The translations under genes were made by a program, and so were the position numbers. A stretch of DNA of 64,000 bases, from positions 62,001 to 126,000 of the forward strand of contig NZ_JBANCG010000010.1 of assembly GCF_037026715.1 (NCBI RefSeq). Reading direction: 5' to 3'. The stretch is from Breoghania sp037026715 (GTDB lineage Bacteria > Pseudomonadota > Alphaproteobacteria > Rhizobiales > Stappiaceae). Positions 1-8,773 of the stretch are shown one piece after another; position 1 is the stretch's first letter, and each line of letters opens with the position of its first letter. The notes beneath the pieces were generated by a model. That model was given only the letters and a program-made list of their open reading frames with translations. It ran no database searches and was not told the DNA's origin.

Positions 1-553
1 GCAGGCTGTTGTCGTGGATGTGGCGGGCCAGGACTTCCTTTCCCACGCCAGACTCGCCGCTGAGCAGCACCGACAGGTCGGTCCCCGCGACCTTCTCCAC
101 CACATGCTCCACCTGACGCATCTTGGGGCTGGCGCTGGCACTCAAAAGCGGTTCGTTGAGGTCCAGATGCGTGCGCACGATCTGCTTCAGCCGATGGATC
201 TTCTCGATTTCGTGCAGCAGCTCGCCGGGATCCGTTCCCTTGATGAAATAGCTGAACGCCCCGGAGCGGATCGCCTCCACCGCGTTGCGGATGGAGCCGT
301 AGCCGGTCACGATGATGACCTCCGCCGCCACGCCCATCGCCTTTATCGCGCGAAGCAGCCCGATGCCGTCCATGTTCGGCATGACCAGATCGCTCAGAAC
401 AAGGTCGTAGGTGTTGGCGGCGAGCTTTGCCAGCGCATCGGCGGCGCTAGCCGCATCATCCACCTCGTGGCCGGCATCTCTCAGAAGGATGCGGAAGAGT
501 TGTCGGTACTCCGCCTCGTCGTCCACGACGAGTATAGACAGTCCCGGTTTCAT
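1..553 (-). CDS. sigma54-dependent response regulator (NtrC/DctD type), 5' part only
   Basis: N-terminal 184 residues of a response regulator; the gene runs off the left edge. The receiver domain shows acidic residues D11-D12, phospho-acceptor D55 in the DLVLSDLVMPN context, T83 and K105. After a linker, a AAA+ domain begins, with Walker A GESGVGKE at about 166-173, typical of activators of sigma54 RNA polymerase. The ATG overlaps the stop of the upstream sensor kinase (ATGA), so the two are translationally coupled and form a two-component pair. Its target is not shown directly. The near-perfect sigma54 promoter ahead of arcD, about 8 kb upstream on the same strand, makes the arginine deiminase operon the obvious candidate (inference). 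The GAFTGA loop and the DNA-binding domain lie outside the window. Confidence 0.93.
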   Translation of the reverse strand, partial: MKPGLSILVVDDEAEYRQLFRILLRDAGHEVDDAASAADALAKLAANTYDLVLSDLVMPNMDGIGLLRAIKAMGVAAEVIIVTGYGSIRNAVEAIRSGAFSYFIKGTDPGELLHEIEKIHRLKQIVRTHLDLNEPLLSASASPKMRQVEHVVEKVAGTDLSVLLSGESGVGKEVLARHIHDNSL

Positions 554-2571
554 GCCACGCCTCTCAGTCTGACTGTAAATGCCGTCCCCTCGCCCGGCTT
601 TGTCTTCACGCTGATCTCTCCTCCCAGCTTCTGAACCTCGTTGTAGACGATGTAGAGCCCGAGCCCCGTCCCCTTGTTGGGCCCCTTCGTGGTGAAGAAC
701 GGCAGGAAAAGCGACTTGATGTGCTCCTCGGAAATGCCAACCCCCGTATCGGACACGGTGATGAACGCGTTCGCGCCCCTGGTCGTGGCCGCAAGCCTGA
801 GCGTCCCGCCCTCCGGCATCGCGTCGATGGCATTGGAAAGCAGGTTGATCAGGATGTGCTTCATGCTCTCCAGGTTGGAGTGGAGAAGCAGCGTTTCAGG
901 CACATCCAGCGCCGTCTCTATCCCCGCGATCTCGTAGGTCTTGCGGCCGAGCGCGAACAGCTCGGTGCCCAGAGCATGAAGGCTGAACGTGTCGCGCTCG
1001 TCGCCCGAAAGGCGCGAGAAATTCAGCAGGTTGGAGATGATGGTGTTCGCGCGCTCGATCGAGTTGTCGATCACCGTCAGGTAGCTGGCGATGCTTTCGG
1101 GCTGCGCGGCCGCCCCCTGGGGCTGGGCGTTGCGGATGAGGTAGCTGTAGGAGCGGATCAGGCCGAGCGGATTGCGGATCTCGTGCGCCATGCCGGTGGC
1201 GAGTTCGCCGATGGCCGCCATCTTGTTTTCCAGGATCAGCTTGGACTCGTCCTCCTTCTCCTTCGTCACGTCCTTCACCGTGACGATGATGTTCACCACC
1301 TGATCCTTGTCCTCGACCGGATAGAGCGCCACCCTCAGGATGCTGTCGCGGAACGGGATCTGCGCCTCCCGGCTTTCCCCGTCGCGGAACACGCCCTCCA
1401 CCATGGCGTCGTTTTCGGTGAGAAAGGCGAGCTCGGGAAACTCGGCGATGGAATGCTCCTTCAGCTTCTCGCGCGCCGTGCCCAGGTATTTCTCCAGGCT
1501 GAAATTCGCGTTCAGGATCTTGCGGGCGTGATCGAGGATGAAGATCATGTAGGGGATGTTCTCCAGAATCTTCTCCAGCTCCAGCTTGCGGTAGGCGATC
1601 TCTTCGGTTCTCTTCGCGATTTCCTCCTTCATGCGCTGATGAACGGTCTGGAACAGGAAGGCGACGGCCGCCAGCAGAACGATGGAGGCCATCGTCCAGA
1701 TCAGCGCGCGGCGCTGGTTGGAGCCCTCCTCGATGGGCGAGGTCACCCCCATCCATTTCTGCTGCAGGCGGTTGATGATGTCCGCCTTCTTCAGGTGCAG
1801 GATGCCCTTGTTGATGATGCTGACCAGCCGGTCGTTGCCCTTGCGGGTGGCCAGCACCACGTCCTGCTCGTAGAGGGTGCGGTCCGACAGGCTGAGCTGG
1901 CCGTGCGCCTGCTCCTGGTTCAGGTAGTAGAGAAGCACCGGCTCGTCGCCCACCACCGCATCGCCCTTGCCGGCCAGCAGAAGCGCGATGCTTTCCGCCT
2001 GGCTGTCGGCATGGACGAACGTGGCCTTGACGCCCGCGTCGTGCAGGAAGTCCTCTGCGTAATCGCCCTTGGTCAGGATGATGCGCTTGCCCCGAAGCCC
2101 TGCCAGCGTCTGGATCGGGCCGGCATCGCGCCGCGACAGGATGGCGCCGCGCAGCCTGTAGATCGGATGGGCGAAGGAATAGGTCTCAGCGCGCTCGGGG
2201 CTGACGGAGATGTCGCAAAGGTCGGTCTCGCCCTCCTTCAGCTTCAACAGCGCATCCGACCAGACGGAGGGAACGAACTCGATCTCGATCCCCAGCTCCA
2301 CCGACAGACTGTTCACATAGTCGATGACGATGCCCTTGTACTGGCCGGATCTCGGATCGATGTAGCTCAGCGGCGGGGAACTCGCATCCGTTCCATAGAT
2401 CAACCGGCCATGCGATTTCAGATAGTCTTTTTCCTCGCTCGTGTAGTCGGCGGAATATCTGACATATTCCTTCAGGTTGAGGCCGTAGGTGTTCTCCACC
2501 AGATAGTTGGCGATCAGCAGGATCGCGCAGGCCAGCACGACGACGAAGCCAACGGTTCTGGCCAGCCTCAT
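550..2571 (-). CDS. hybrid-input sensor histidine kinase with periplasmic amino-acid-binding (SBP_bac_3) domain
   Basis: 673-residue membrane kinase. It has an N-terminal signal anchor (about 9-25), then a periplasmic substrate-binding domain of the family-3 amino-acid-binder type (about 45-275). A second membrane segment (about 290-310) leads to a PAS-like region (about 330-440) and a kinase core. The core has H463 in MAHEIRNPLG, N box NLLSNAIDAM, G1 DTGVGI and G2 GTGLGL. The chosen ATG directly precedes the hydrophobic segment and has a G-rich ribosome site; an in-frame start 24 codons upstream is possible but less likely. The family senses an amino acid with the bound periplasmic domain and phosphorylates its partner regulator, here the overlapping downstream gene. 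Linkage to arcDABC suggests arginine or a related amino acid as ligand (inference). Confidence 0.9.
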   Translation of the reverse strand: MRLARTVGFVVVLACAILLIANYLVENTYGLNLKEYVRYSADYTSEEKDYLKSHGRLIYGTDASSPPLSYIDPRSGQYKGIVIDYVNSLSVELGIEIEFVPSVWSDALLKLKEGETDLCDISVSPERAETYSFAHPIYRLRGAILSRRDAGPIQTLAGLRGKRIILTKGDYAEDFLHDAGVKATFVHADSQAESIALLLAGKGDAVVGDEPVLLYYLNQEQAHGQLSLSDRTLYEQDVVLATRKGNDRLVSIINKGILHLKKADIINRLQQKWMGVTSPIEEGSNQRRALIWTMASIVLLAAVAFLFQTVHQRMKEEIAKRTEEIAYRKLELEKILENIPYMIFILDHARKILNANFSLEKYLGTAREKLKEHSIAEFPELAFLTENDAMVEGVFRDGESREAQIPFRDSILRVALYPVEDKDQVVNIIVTVKDVTKEKEDESKLILENKMAAIGELATGMAHEIRNPLGLIRSYSYLIRNAQPQGAAAQPESIASYLTVIDNSIERANTIISNLLNFSRLSGDERDTFSLHALGTELFALGRKTYEIAGIETALDVPETLLLHSNLESMKHILINLLSNAIDAMPEGGTLRLAATTRGANAFITVSDTGVGISEEHIKSLFLPFFTTKGPNKGTGLGLYIVYNEVQKLGGEISVKTKPGEGTAFTVRLRGVA

Positions 2572-2730
2572 GACGCGCCCCCTGCCGCCCGCCGCACCGG
2601 TTCCGGCGCGGAGAAAAAGCGAGAATCGCCTGCCCTGCCACATGGCGCGTTGCCCTCTCGATTCATGACGCCGGCCCCGGGGCCGGACGTGCGTCGGGCT
2701 GTATCGACCGACGACATCCGGCGACGGTTC

Positions 2731-2745
2731 GCAAGGTGGGGGCCA
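2731..2745 (-). promoter_or_regulatory. possible sigma54 promoter of the sensor kinase gene
   Basis: Minus-strand TGGCCCCCACCTTGC has GG and GC exactly 10 bases apart, as sigma54 needs, and good -24 and -12 elements, but lacks the CAC after GG. It lies about 160 bases ahead of the kinase start. The rest of the 445-base gap between arcC and the kinase (2572-3016) shows no gene, only GC-rich short inverted repeats such as the one around 2859-2874. Weak on its own; supported by the partner regulator being a sigma54 activator. Confidence 0.35.
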
Positions 2746-3016
2746 GCCACCGGCCGACGGGATGGGGAGAACATGTGTCGCCTGCGCTTTTTCGTTTTCG
2801 GCTTTTTCTTCAACGCGATCACACTATGCCACAAACAATGCGGCGGCCCTTGTGCACGGGCGCCGAACGGCGCCGCATGTGATGATTTGTAGCGCCGCGC
2901 GGCATCGTTACAGCCGGTGTCGAGGTTACGGTCGGCGTCGACCTCGCGCGCAGCACAGGCCGGCCAGCCGCCGACGTCATCGACATCGGCAGCCGGCCGG
3001 CCGGGGCGGGCGGCCT

Positions 3017-3961
3017 TTACGCAAATTCCGGTTCGTAAAGGGTTTCGCCCACCTCGGCGCTCGTGATCGTCGTCCCAGCTTCGCCGCGAACGAGCGCCGG
3101 CAGATCCTTCAGCGCGCCGATGACCGCCGGCTTGCCGGTCAGGCGTGCGAAGTTGCACGCCGCCTCGACCTTCGGCCCCATGGAGCCGGCGGGGAAGGCA
3201 TGGGCGGCCATCGCGTCGGGGGAGGCGCGACGGATCGAGCGGGCCTCGGGCGTCCCCCAGTCGAGGAACACGGCATCGGCATCCGTCGCCATCACGAACA
3301 TGTCGACATCGAGTTCACGTGCCAGGAGATCCGAGCACAGATCCTTGTCGATAACCGCCTCCACGCCGGCGAGCTTGCCGTCATCTCCGTAAGCGGTGGG
3401 AATGCCACCGCCACCGGCCGCGACGACGATCGCCCCCTTCTCCAGGAGCCATTCGATCGGCCGGATCTCGAAGATCCGCTTCGGCTTGGGCGAGGGCACG
3501 ACGCGGCGCCACTTGTTGCCATCCTGCCGGAAGATCCAGCCCTTCTCCTTCTCCAGATCGTCCGCCTCCTGCTTCGAATAGACCGGACCGATGAACTTGG
3601 TCGGGTTTTTGAAGGCGGGATCGCCGCGATCGACCTCGGTCATCGTCAGCACGGTTGCGAACGGCACCTCGAACGGCAGCAGGTTGCCCAGTTCCTGCTC
3701 GATCATGTAGCCGATCAGGCCTTCCGTCTCCGCCCCCAGAACGTCGAGGGGAAAGAGCGAGCTGGGGTCGTAGGCATGGCCCTGCAGCGACAGCAGTCCG
3801 ACCTGCGGACCGTTGCCGTGGGTGACGATCACCTCGTTGCCCGGGCAGATCGTTGCAAGGGACTGCGAGGCGATGCGGACATTGGCGCGCTGCGCCTCCG
3901 CCGTCATCGGCTCGCCGCGGCAAAGCAGGGCGTTGCCGCCCAGTGCGACCAGAATACGCAT
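3017..3961 (-). CDS. arcC: carbamate kinase
   Basis: 314 residues, the usual family length. It begins MRILVALGGNALLCRGEP, the typical N-terminal phosphate-binding Gly-Gly-Asn motif. HGNGPQVG follows, then a central AAGGGGIPT motif and the C-terminal GSMGPKVEAA segment seen in carbamate kinases. It makes ATP from carbamoyl phosphate and ADP, the last and energy-yielding step of the arginine deiminase route in the cytoplasm. An upstream in-frame ATG exists, but this start gives the canonical N-terminus and sits 4 bases after arcB. It is the last gene of arcDABC; the two-component genes lie beyond a 445-base gap and may have their own promoter. Confidence 0.97.
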   Translation of the reverse strand: MRILVALGGNALLCRGEPMTAEAQRANVRIASQSLATICPGNEVIVTHGNGPQVGLLSLQGHAYDPSSLFPLDVLGAETEGLIGYMIEQELGNLLPFEVPFATVLTMTEVDRGDPAFKNPTKFIGPVYSKQEADDLEKEKGWIFRQDGNKWRRVVPSPKPKRIFEIRPIEWLLEKGAIVVAAGGGGIPTAYGDDGKLAGVEAVIDKDLCSDLLARELDVDMFVMATDADAVFLDWGTPEARSIRRASPDAMAAHAFPAGSMGPKVEAACNFARLTGKPAVIGALKDLPALVRGEAGTTITSAEVGETLYEPEFA

Positions 3962-3965
3962 GAGA

Positions 3966-4967
3966 TCAATCCCCCAGTGTCGCGACGAGAAGCGCCTTGA
4001 TGGCGTGCATGCGGTTCTCGGCCTGCTCGAACGAGAGGTTCTGCTCGGACTCAAAGACGTCCTCCGTCACCTCCATTCCGTTCAGCCCGAACTGCTCGAA
4101 GATCTCCTGGCCGACCTTGGTCTCCAGATTGTGGAAGGCCGGAAGGCAATGCAGGAACTTCACCTGCGGATTGCCCGTCGCCGCCATCAGCTTCTCGTTG
4201 ACCTGATAGGGCTTCAGAAGCTCGATGCGCTCGCCCCATACCTCCTTGGGCTCGCCCATGGAGACCCACACGTCGGTGTAGACGAAGTCGACATCCTTCA
4301 CCGCCGCGCAAACATCCTCGGTAATGGTGAGGCGGGCACCGTGCTTTGCCTGCAGGCTGCGCGCCTGCGACTGGTAGGTATCGGCCGGCCACAGCACCTC
4401 AGGACCCGCAAGGCGCACGTCCATGCCCATCAGGCAGCCGCCCAGCATGAGCGAGTGGCCCATGTTGGACCGGGTGTCGCCGACATAGGCGAACTTGATC
4501 TGGTTGAGCGGCTTGTCGGTGTACTCGCGCATGGTCATCAGATCGGCGAGGATCTGGGTCGGGTGATACTCGTCGGTGAGGCCGTTGTAGACCGGCACGC
4601 CGGAGAAGGCGGCGAGCTGCTCCACCGATTCCTGCGAATAGCCGCGGAACTCGATGGCGTCGTACATCCGCCCCAGAACGCGGGCCGTGTCCTTGACGGA
4701 TTCCTTGTGCCCCATCTGCGAGCCCGCAGGATCGAGATAGGTCACATGCGCGCCCTGGTCGTGGCACGCGACCTCGAAGGCGCAGCGGGTGCGGGTCGAG
4801 GTCTTCTCGAAGATGAGGGCGATTTCCTTGCCCTTGAGATGTTCTTGCTCGGTGTGGGCGTACTTCGCCCGCTTCAGATCGCGGGCGAGGTCGAGCAGGT
4901 ACCTGAACTCGCGCTGGCTGTAGTCCTGGACGGTCAGCAGGGACCGGTCACGAAGGTTTAAAGACAT
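3966..4967 (-). CDS. arcB: ornithine carbamoyltransferase (catabolic, arginine deiminase pathway)
   Basis: 333 residues. Carbamoyl-phosphate-binding STRTR lies in FEKTSTRTRCAFEVA at about 52-66, and the ornithine-binding HCLPAFHN motif is near residue 272. In this pathway the enzyme runs in the phosphorolytic direction, turning citrulline plus phosphate into ornithine plus carbamoyl phosphate. Sequence alone cannot separate catabolic ArcB from biosynthetic ArgF; its place between arcA and arcC, with gaps of 4 and 24 bases, makes the catabolic role very likely. Confidence 0.96.
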   Translation of the reverse strand: MSLNLRDRSLLTVQDYSQREFRYLLDLARDLKRAKYAHTEQEHLKGKEIALIFEKTSTRTRCAFEVACHDQGAHVTYLDPAGSQMGHKESVKDTARVLGRMYDAIEFRGYSQESVEQLAAFSGVPVYNGLTDEYHPTQILADLMTMREYTDKPLNQIKFAYVGDTRSNMGHSLMLGGCLMGMDVRLAGPEVLWPADTYQSQARSLQAKHGARLTITEDVCAAVKDVDFVYTDVWVSMGEPKEVWGERIELLKPYQVNEKLMAATGNPQVKFLHCLPAFHNLETKVGQEIFEQFGLNGMEVTEDVFESEQNLSFEQAENRMHAIKALLVATLGD

Positions 4968-4991
4968 TTTCGAACTCCTGATGAAGACTGG

Positions 4992-6320
4992 TTAGAGAGC
5001 GACGGGATCGCGCAACACGGGGCAGGTCATGCAGTGGCCCCCGCCACGGCCGCGGCCCAGTTCGCTTCCCCTGATCGCGATGACTTCCACGCCCGCCGCG
5101 CGCAGGGCGGAATTGGTCAGTTCGTTGCGCTCGTAGGCGACGACGACACCCGGCTCGAGTGCGACGACATTGGCGCCGTCGTCCCACTGCTCGCGCTGCT
5201 GCTCGTAGGCATCGGCAGTCGCGCCGGGAGTGACGACCCGCAGGTTCTGCTGGCCCATGGCTTCGGCCGCGATGCCGGTGCCCTCGGCGGTGAGGAAAGG
5301 CCGGGTCTCCGACTGGTAATCCACCTCGTCGTCGCGATCGCCGGGCCGCAGGCTCCAGCAGTGGATCTGCTCGCAAACCGGGATATAGGCGTCGACGACA
5401 TCGCGGTCGCAGACCGTGAACACCGTGTCGAGATGCATCGCCGCGCGGGACTTGGGCATCTGGCAGGCGATGACCCGTTCGGCGGCTTCCGCCTTGAACA
5501 GGGTCCGGGCGAGCTCGCCGACCGTCTGCGGGGTGGTCCGCTCTCCCATGCCGACGAGCACCACGCCATTGCCGATCGGCATGACGTCGCCGCCCTCCAG
5601 GGTGGCGTTGCCGGTGTTGCGGTCGGGATCGCCCCACCAGATGCGGGCCCCGCCCTCGCCGAAGCGCGGATGGAACTTGTAGACCGCGGCGAGCAGCAGC
5701 GATTCCTGCCGGCGCGCCGGCCAGTACATCGGATTGACGGTCACGCCCTCATAGATCCAGCAGGAGCTGTCGCGCATGAAGAGCGAGTTGGGCAGCGGCG
5801 CGAAGACGAAATCGTCCGGCTCCATGGAACCGGCGACGAGGCCGTGCGCCTCGAAGGGCAGCTCCGAACAGGCGATGCCGCCGATCAGATGCTCGGCCAG
5901 AAGCCGCGAGGGCATTTCATCGAGCCAGGCGCGGATGTCCTTGCACATGGCCGTGCCGACGAAACCGGGCGTGACGCGGCGGTCGAGAATGTAGGCGCGG
6001 CCCTGGGCCGTGTTCAGGACGTCGGCGAGAAGGTCGTGGAACTCGAGAACCTCGATGCCGCGGCCGCGCATCATCTGCACGAATTCGGCGTGTTCCTTCT
6101 GCGCTTCGGCTACCCAGAGAACGTCATCGAACAGCAACTCCTTGCAGTTCTCCGGCGTCAGGCGCTTCTGGGCGAGACCGGGACGGCAGACGATCACGGT
6201 CCTGAGCCGGCCGCATTCGGAATGGACGCCGAACGCGGACGTTCCTTCGGCGGCGGAGAAGTTCAGCATCTCCGGCGAGCAGGGCTGGGCTCCGTTGGGG
6301 GAAAGGCCAAAGTCTTGCAT
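4992..6320 (-). CDS. arcA: arginine deiminase
   Basis: 442 residues; hydrolyses L-arginine to citrulline and ammonia. The N-terminal part FGVHSECGRLRTVIVCRPGL is typical. Guanidino-group residues sit in MHLDTVFT and EGGDVMP, and the nucleophilic cysteine is about C430 in GRGRGGGHCMTCP near the C-terminus. The length is slightly more than the usual 405-420, so an internal ATG at codon 18 is an alternative start. It lies 160 bases after arcD and 24 bases ahead of arcB. Confidence 0.97.
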   Translation of the reverse strand: MQDFGLSPNGAQPCSPEMLNFSAAEGTSAFGVHSECGRLRTVIVCRPGLAQKRLTPENCKELLFDDVLWVAEAQKEHAEFVQMMRGRGIEVLEFHDLLADVLNTAQGRAYILDRRVTPGFVGTAMCKDIRAWLDEMPSRLLAEHLIGGIACSELPFEAHGLVAGSMEPDDFVFAPLPNSLFMRDSSCWIYEGVTVNPMYWPARRQESLLLAAVYKFHPRFGEGGARIWWGDPDRNTGNATLEGGDVMPIGNGVVLVGMGERTTPQTVGELARTLFKAEAAERVIACQMPKSRAAMHLDTVFTVCDRDVVDAYIPVCEQIHCWSLRPGDRDDEVDYQSETRPFLTAEGTGIAAEAMGQQNLRVVTPGATADAYEQQREQWDDGANVVALEPGVVVAYERNELTNSALRAAGVEVIAIRGSELGRGRGGGHCMTCPVLRDPVAL

Positions 6321-6480
6321 TTTTTCCTCTTTCGGCTTGTCGGCGGAGGCACTGCCGACGGTGGAAGTGGATGGAATGGGGAGCCGGCCTGGTGGTCGCG
6401 CGGTCGGCTCCCCGCCCGACGGTCCCGGGCAGGCGGGGCGCGTCGGAGGTTGGAGAAGCGGGAAAGGCGTTTCGCGCTTC

Positions 6481-7992
6481 TCAGAACGGCGAGATGGTTC
6501 CGTTGGAGATCAGCCAGCAGGCGATGCAGGCAGCGACGATGAGCGCCAGCGCGAACAGGCCTTCCCAGAAGTTGAACAGGCGGCCGTTTTCCTTGGCGTT
6601 GCGCCGTGCCAGGACGTAGACGACCATTCCGGGGGCAAAGAGGATCGTCATCATCAGCAGGAAGGACGGCCCGGCGGCGTAGAGCATCCAGACGCCGTAG
6701 ACGGTGGCGATCAGACCGAAGATGAGGTCCTTGGTGCGGCCCCTGGGGTTTTCGTCGTAGCTCTCGCCCGTCAGCGCGATCTTGAGCGCATAGGCGCCGG
6801 AGAAGAGGTACGGCGGCAGGATCGCGACGGTCGCGATCGAGTAGAAGAACTGGTAGGCGGTGGACGCGAACAGGCTGAGGATCAGGAAGATCTGGATCAG
6901 GCCATTGGTCACCCAAAGCGAGTTGACGGGCGCACCGTTGGCGTTTTCCGCCGAGAACCAGCGCGGGAAGATGCCGTCCTTGCCGCAGACGTAGGGGATC
7001 TCGGCGCACAGCAGCGTCCAGCTCAGGAACGCGCCGCCGACGCAGATGACGAGGCCGAGATTGATGAGGCCCGAGCCCCACTTGCCGGCGATCGGCTCCA
7101 GCACGTAGGCCATCGCCGGGACCTGGAGATCCGCCAGTTCGGGCTGCGACAGGACACCGGTGGAGAGCAGGGAGACGAGAATGTAGATGGCGAGCGTGGC
7201 GAGGAAGCCGATCACGGTCGCCCGGCCGACGTCGGAGCGCCGCGCGGCACGACCGGAGAAGACGCTCGCCCCCTCGATACCGACGAACACCCACAAGGTG
7301 ACGAGCATGGTGCTCTTGACCTGGCCGACGACGCTGCCGAGCCCGGTGAAGCCGTCGGCGGTCGCCTGACCCCAAAAATTGAAGGTGAACTTGTCGTAGT
7401 TGAAGGCCAGCAGCGTCAGCACGATGAACAGCAGCAGCGGCGCGAGCTTTGCGATCGTGGTGATCACGTTGACGAAGGCGGCTTCCCTGACCCCTCGCAG
7501 CACGAGCGTGTGCAGCAGCCACAGGCAGATCGAGGCGCCGATGACGGAGACCAGATTGTTGCCGGCGCCGAAGACGGGAAAGAAGAAGGCCAGCGCGCTG
7601 AAGATGGCGACCGCATAGGACACGTTGCCGAGAAAGGCGCTGATCCAGTAGCCCCAGGCGCTGGAGAAGCCGACGAAATCGCCGAACCCGGCCCGGGCGT
7701 AGGCATAAGGACCGGCATTCAGTTCCGGCTTGCGCATCGACAGGCTCTGGTAGACCAGCGCGAGCGCCAGAACGCCGATGCCGGTAATGGCCCACCCCAG
7801 GATGATCGCGCCGGGACTGGCTCCGGCCGAGGCGTCGTGCGGCAGGTTGAAAACGCCTCCGCCAAGCTCCGATCCGACGACCAGTGCGACGAGCGGCAGA
7901 AGGGTGAGTTTGCCGCTTTTCGACGACTTGGCAGCGGCGGCGTCTTCGGCGACGACATCTGCGACGGTACTGATATTTTCTGTGTTTGACAT
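6481..7992 (-). CDS. arcD: arginine/ornithine antiporter
   Basis: 503 residues of the APC (basic amino acid/polyamine antiporter) family. A soluble N-terminus of about 28 residues is followed by about 12 hydrophobic spans, with the family signature SELGGGVFNLP in span 1 and WVFVGIEGASVFSGRA in the middle. It exchanges external arginine for internal ornithine, feeding the deiminase route without energy cost. It is the first gene of arcDABC and has a long, apparently untranslated leader (7993 to about 8467) behind the sigma54 promoter. Some homologues exchange other basic amino acids, but the neighbours favour arginine/ornithine. Confidence 0.95.
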   Translation of the reverse strand: MSNTENISTVADVVAEDAAAAKSSKSGKLTLLPLVALVVGSELGGGVFNLPHDASAGASPGAIILGWAITGIGVLALALVYQSLSMRKPELNAGPYAYARAGFGDFVGFSSAWGYWISAFLGNVSYAVAIFSALAFFFPVFGAGNNLVSVIGASICLWLLHTLVLRGVREAAFVNVITTIAKLAPLLLFIVLTLLAFNYDKFTFNFWGQATADGFTGLGSVVGQVKSTMLVTLWVFVGIEGASVFSGRAARRSDVGRATVIGFLATLAIYILVSLLSTGVLSQPELADLQVPAMAYVLEPIAGKWGSGLINLGLVICVGGAFLSWTLLCAEIPYVCGKDGIFPRWFSAENANGAPVNSLWVTNGLIQIFLILSLFASTAYQFFYSIATVAILPPYLFSGAYALKIALTGESYDENPRGRTKDLIFGLIATVYGVWMLYAAGPSFLLMMTILFAPGMVVYVLARRNAKENGRLFNFWEGLFALALIVAACIACWLISNGTISPF

Positions 7993-8478
7993 GTCTCGAT
8001 ACTCCGCATCGTGGACTTGTCCTGGTGCATGACGTCACGAAGGGGCGGTTGCGCAGGGATCGTTGCGGCGGGCGGAAGCGGGCATGCGGGTGCCCTGTCC
8101 CCCGACGCGACAAGTCGAACTGGCAAGAGATCCTCGGTCGCGAACGCAACGACCTGGCGGCGATGTGAGGGAGGTTCAGGAGCGCCTTGCGCTCACGCCG
8201 GCCGGTGGCCCGCGCTGCACGCAAAGTTCCGAATTTCCGCCGGTTTCAGCCTGGATTTCTTCGGGTCGGATGGTTTCCGGCGCGGTTTTATCCGGCCGGA
8301 TGCAAACAGACCGGCGGAACAGCAGCCTTACGGCCGCACGCCGCCCACGGTTCCGACGGCGGTTCCGCATCCGCACTTTCGAGGGCATGCCCCCCGGCGT
8401 CGGCGCAAGATCCAAGGCACGGAAAGCGGTGTTTGCGGCATGGGTCATTCGACGGTTTCCTTTTGCGAGATAGAAATT

Positions 8479-8493
8479 GCAAAAGGCGTGCCA
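8479..8493 (-). promoter_or_regulatory. near-perfect sigma54 (RpoN) promoter of arcDABC
   Basis: Minus-strand TGGCACGCCTTTTGC, followed by A, matches the consensus TGGCACG-N4-TTGCW at every conserved base with the exact GG-N10-GC spacing. Transcription would start near 8467, about 475 bases ahead of arcD. The leader from 7993 to 8467 holds no convincing gene. This fits the sigma54 activator encoded at the other end of the same cluster. Confidence 0.8.
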
Positions 8494-8575
8494 CAACAAA
8501 TCCCAAGAAAAATTCGCGCAATCTGGCCGTTTTCCGGAGACTCCGACTGTAATCGGGAAGAAATTTTCAGGGAAA

Positions 8576-8595
8576 TAATGAAATTTTTTTCATTA
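8576..8595. promoter_or_regulatory. AT-rich perfect palindrome, candidate enhancer site for the sigma54 activator
   Basis: TAATGAAA-TTTT-TTTCATTA is a perfect 8-bp inverted repeat centred about 118 bases upstream of the predicted arcD transcription start, the usual distance for an NtrC-type upstream activating site. It is not followed by a T run on the minus strand, so it is a poor terminator for repC. The remaining sequence from 8600 to 8773 shows no gene. Confidence 0.45.
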
Positions 8596-8773
8596 CCTTC
8601 GAACAGCTACGATCGGGGGGGGGCGCATGCCATTTCGGCCGGCGACGCATTCACGCCGGCAACGCCAGACGAGGCGACACGACGCCAGCGGCAAGGCGGA
8701 TACCCGCAACCGCATCGGCCGGGCGTTCGGGGGCCGTCCCTGCGAAACGGCAGGCGCTCCGGCCACCCCTCCG

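Noticed and set aside
721..2892. Plus-strand open frame of 723 codons opposite the sensor kinase
   Set aside because: Shadow of the kinase gene; the minus-strand product has full kinase motifs.
8083..8098. GC-N10-CC pattern closer to arcD, read as a sigma54 promoter
   Set aside because: Conserved CAC and TT positions do not match, whereas 8479-8493 fits the consensus almost perfectly.
8176..8499. 107-codon minus-strand frame in the arcD leader
   Set aside because: Begins upstream of the predicted transcription start region, Arg-rich with no ribosome site; likely non-coding.
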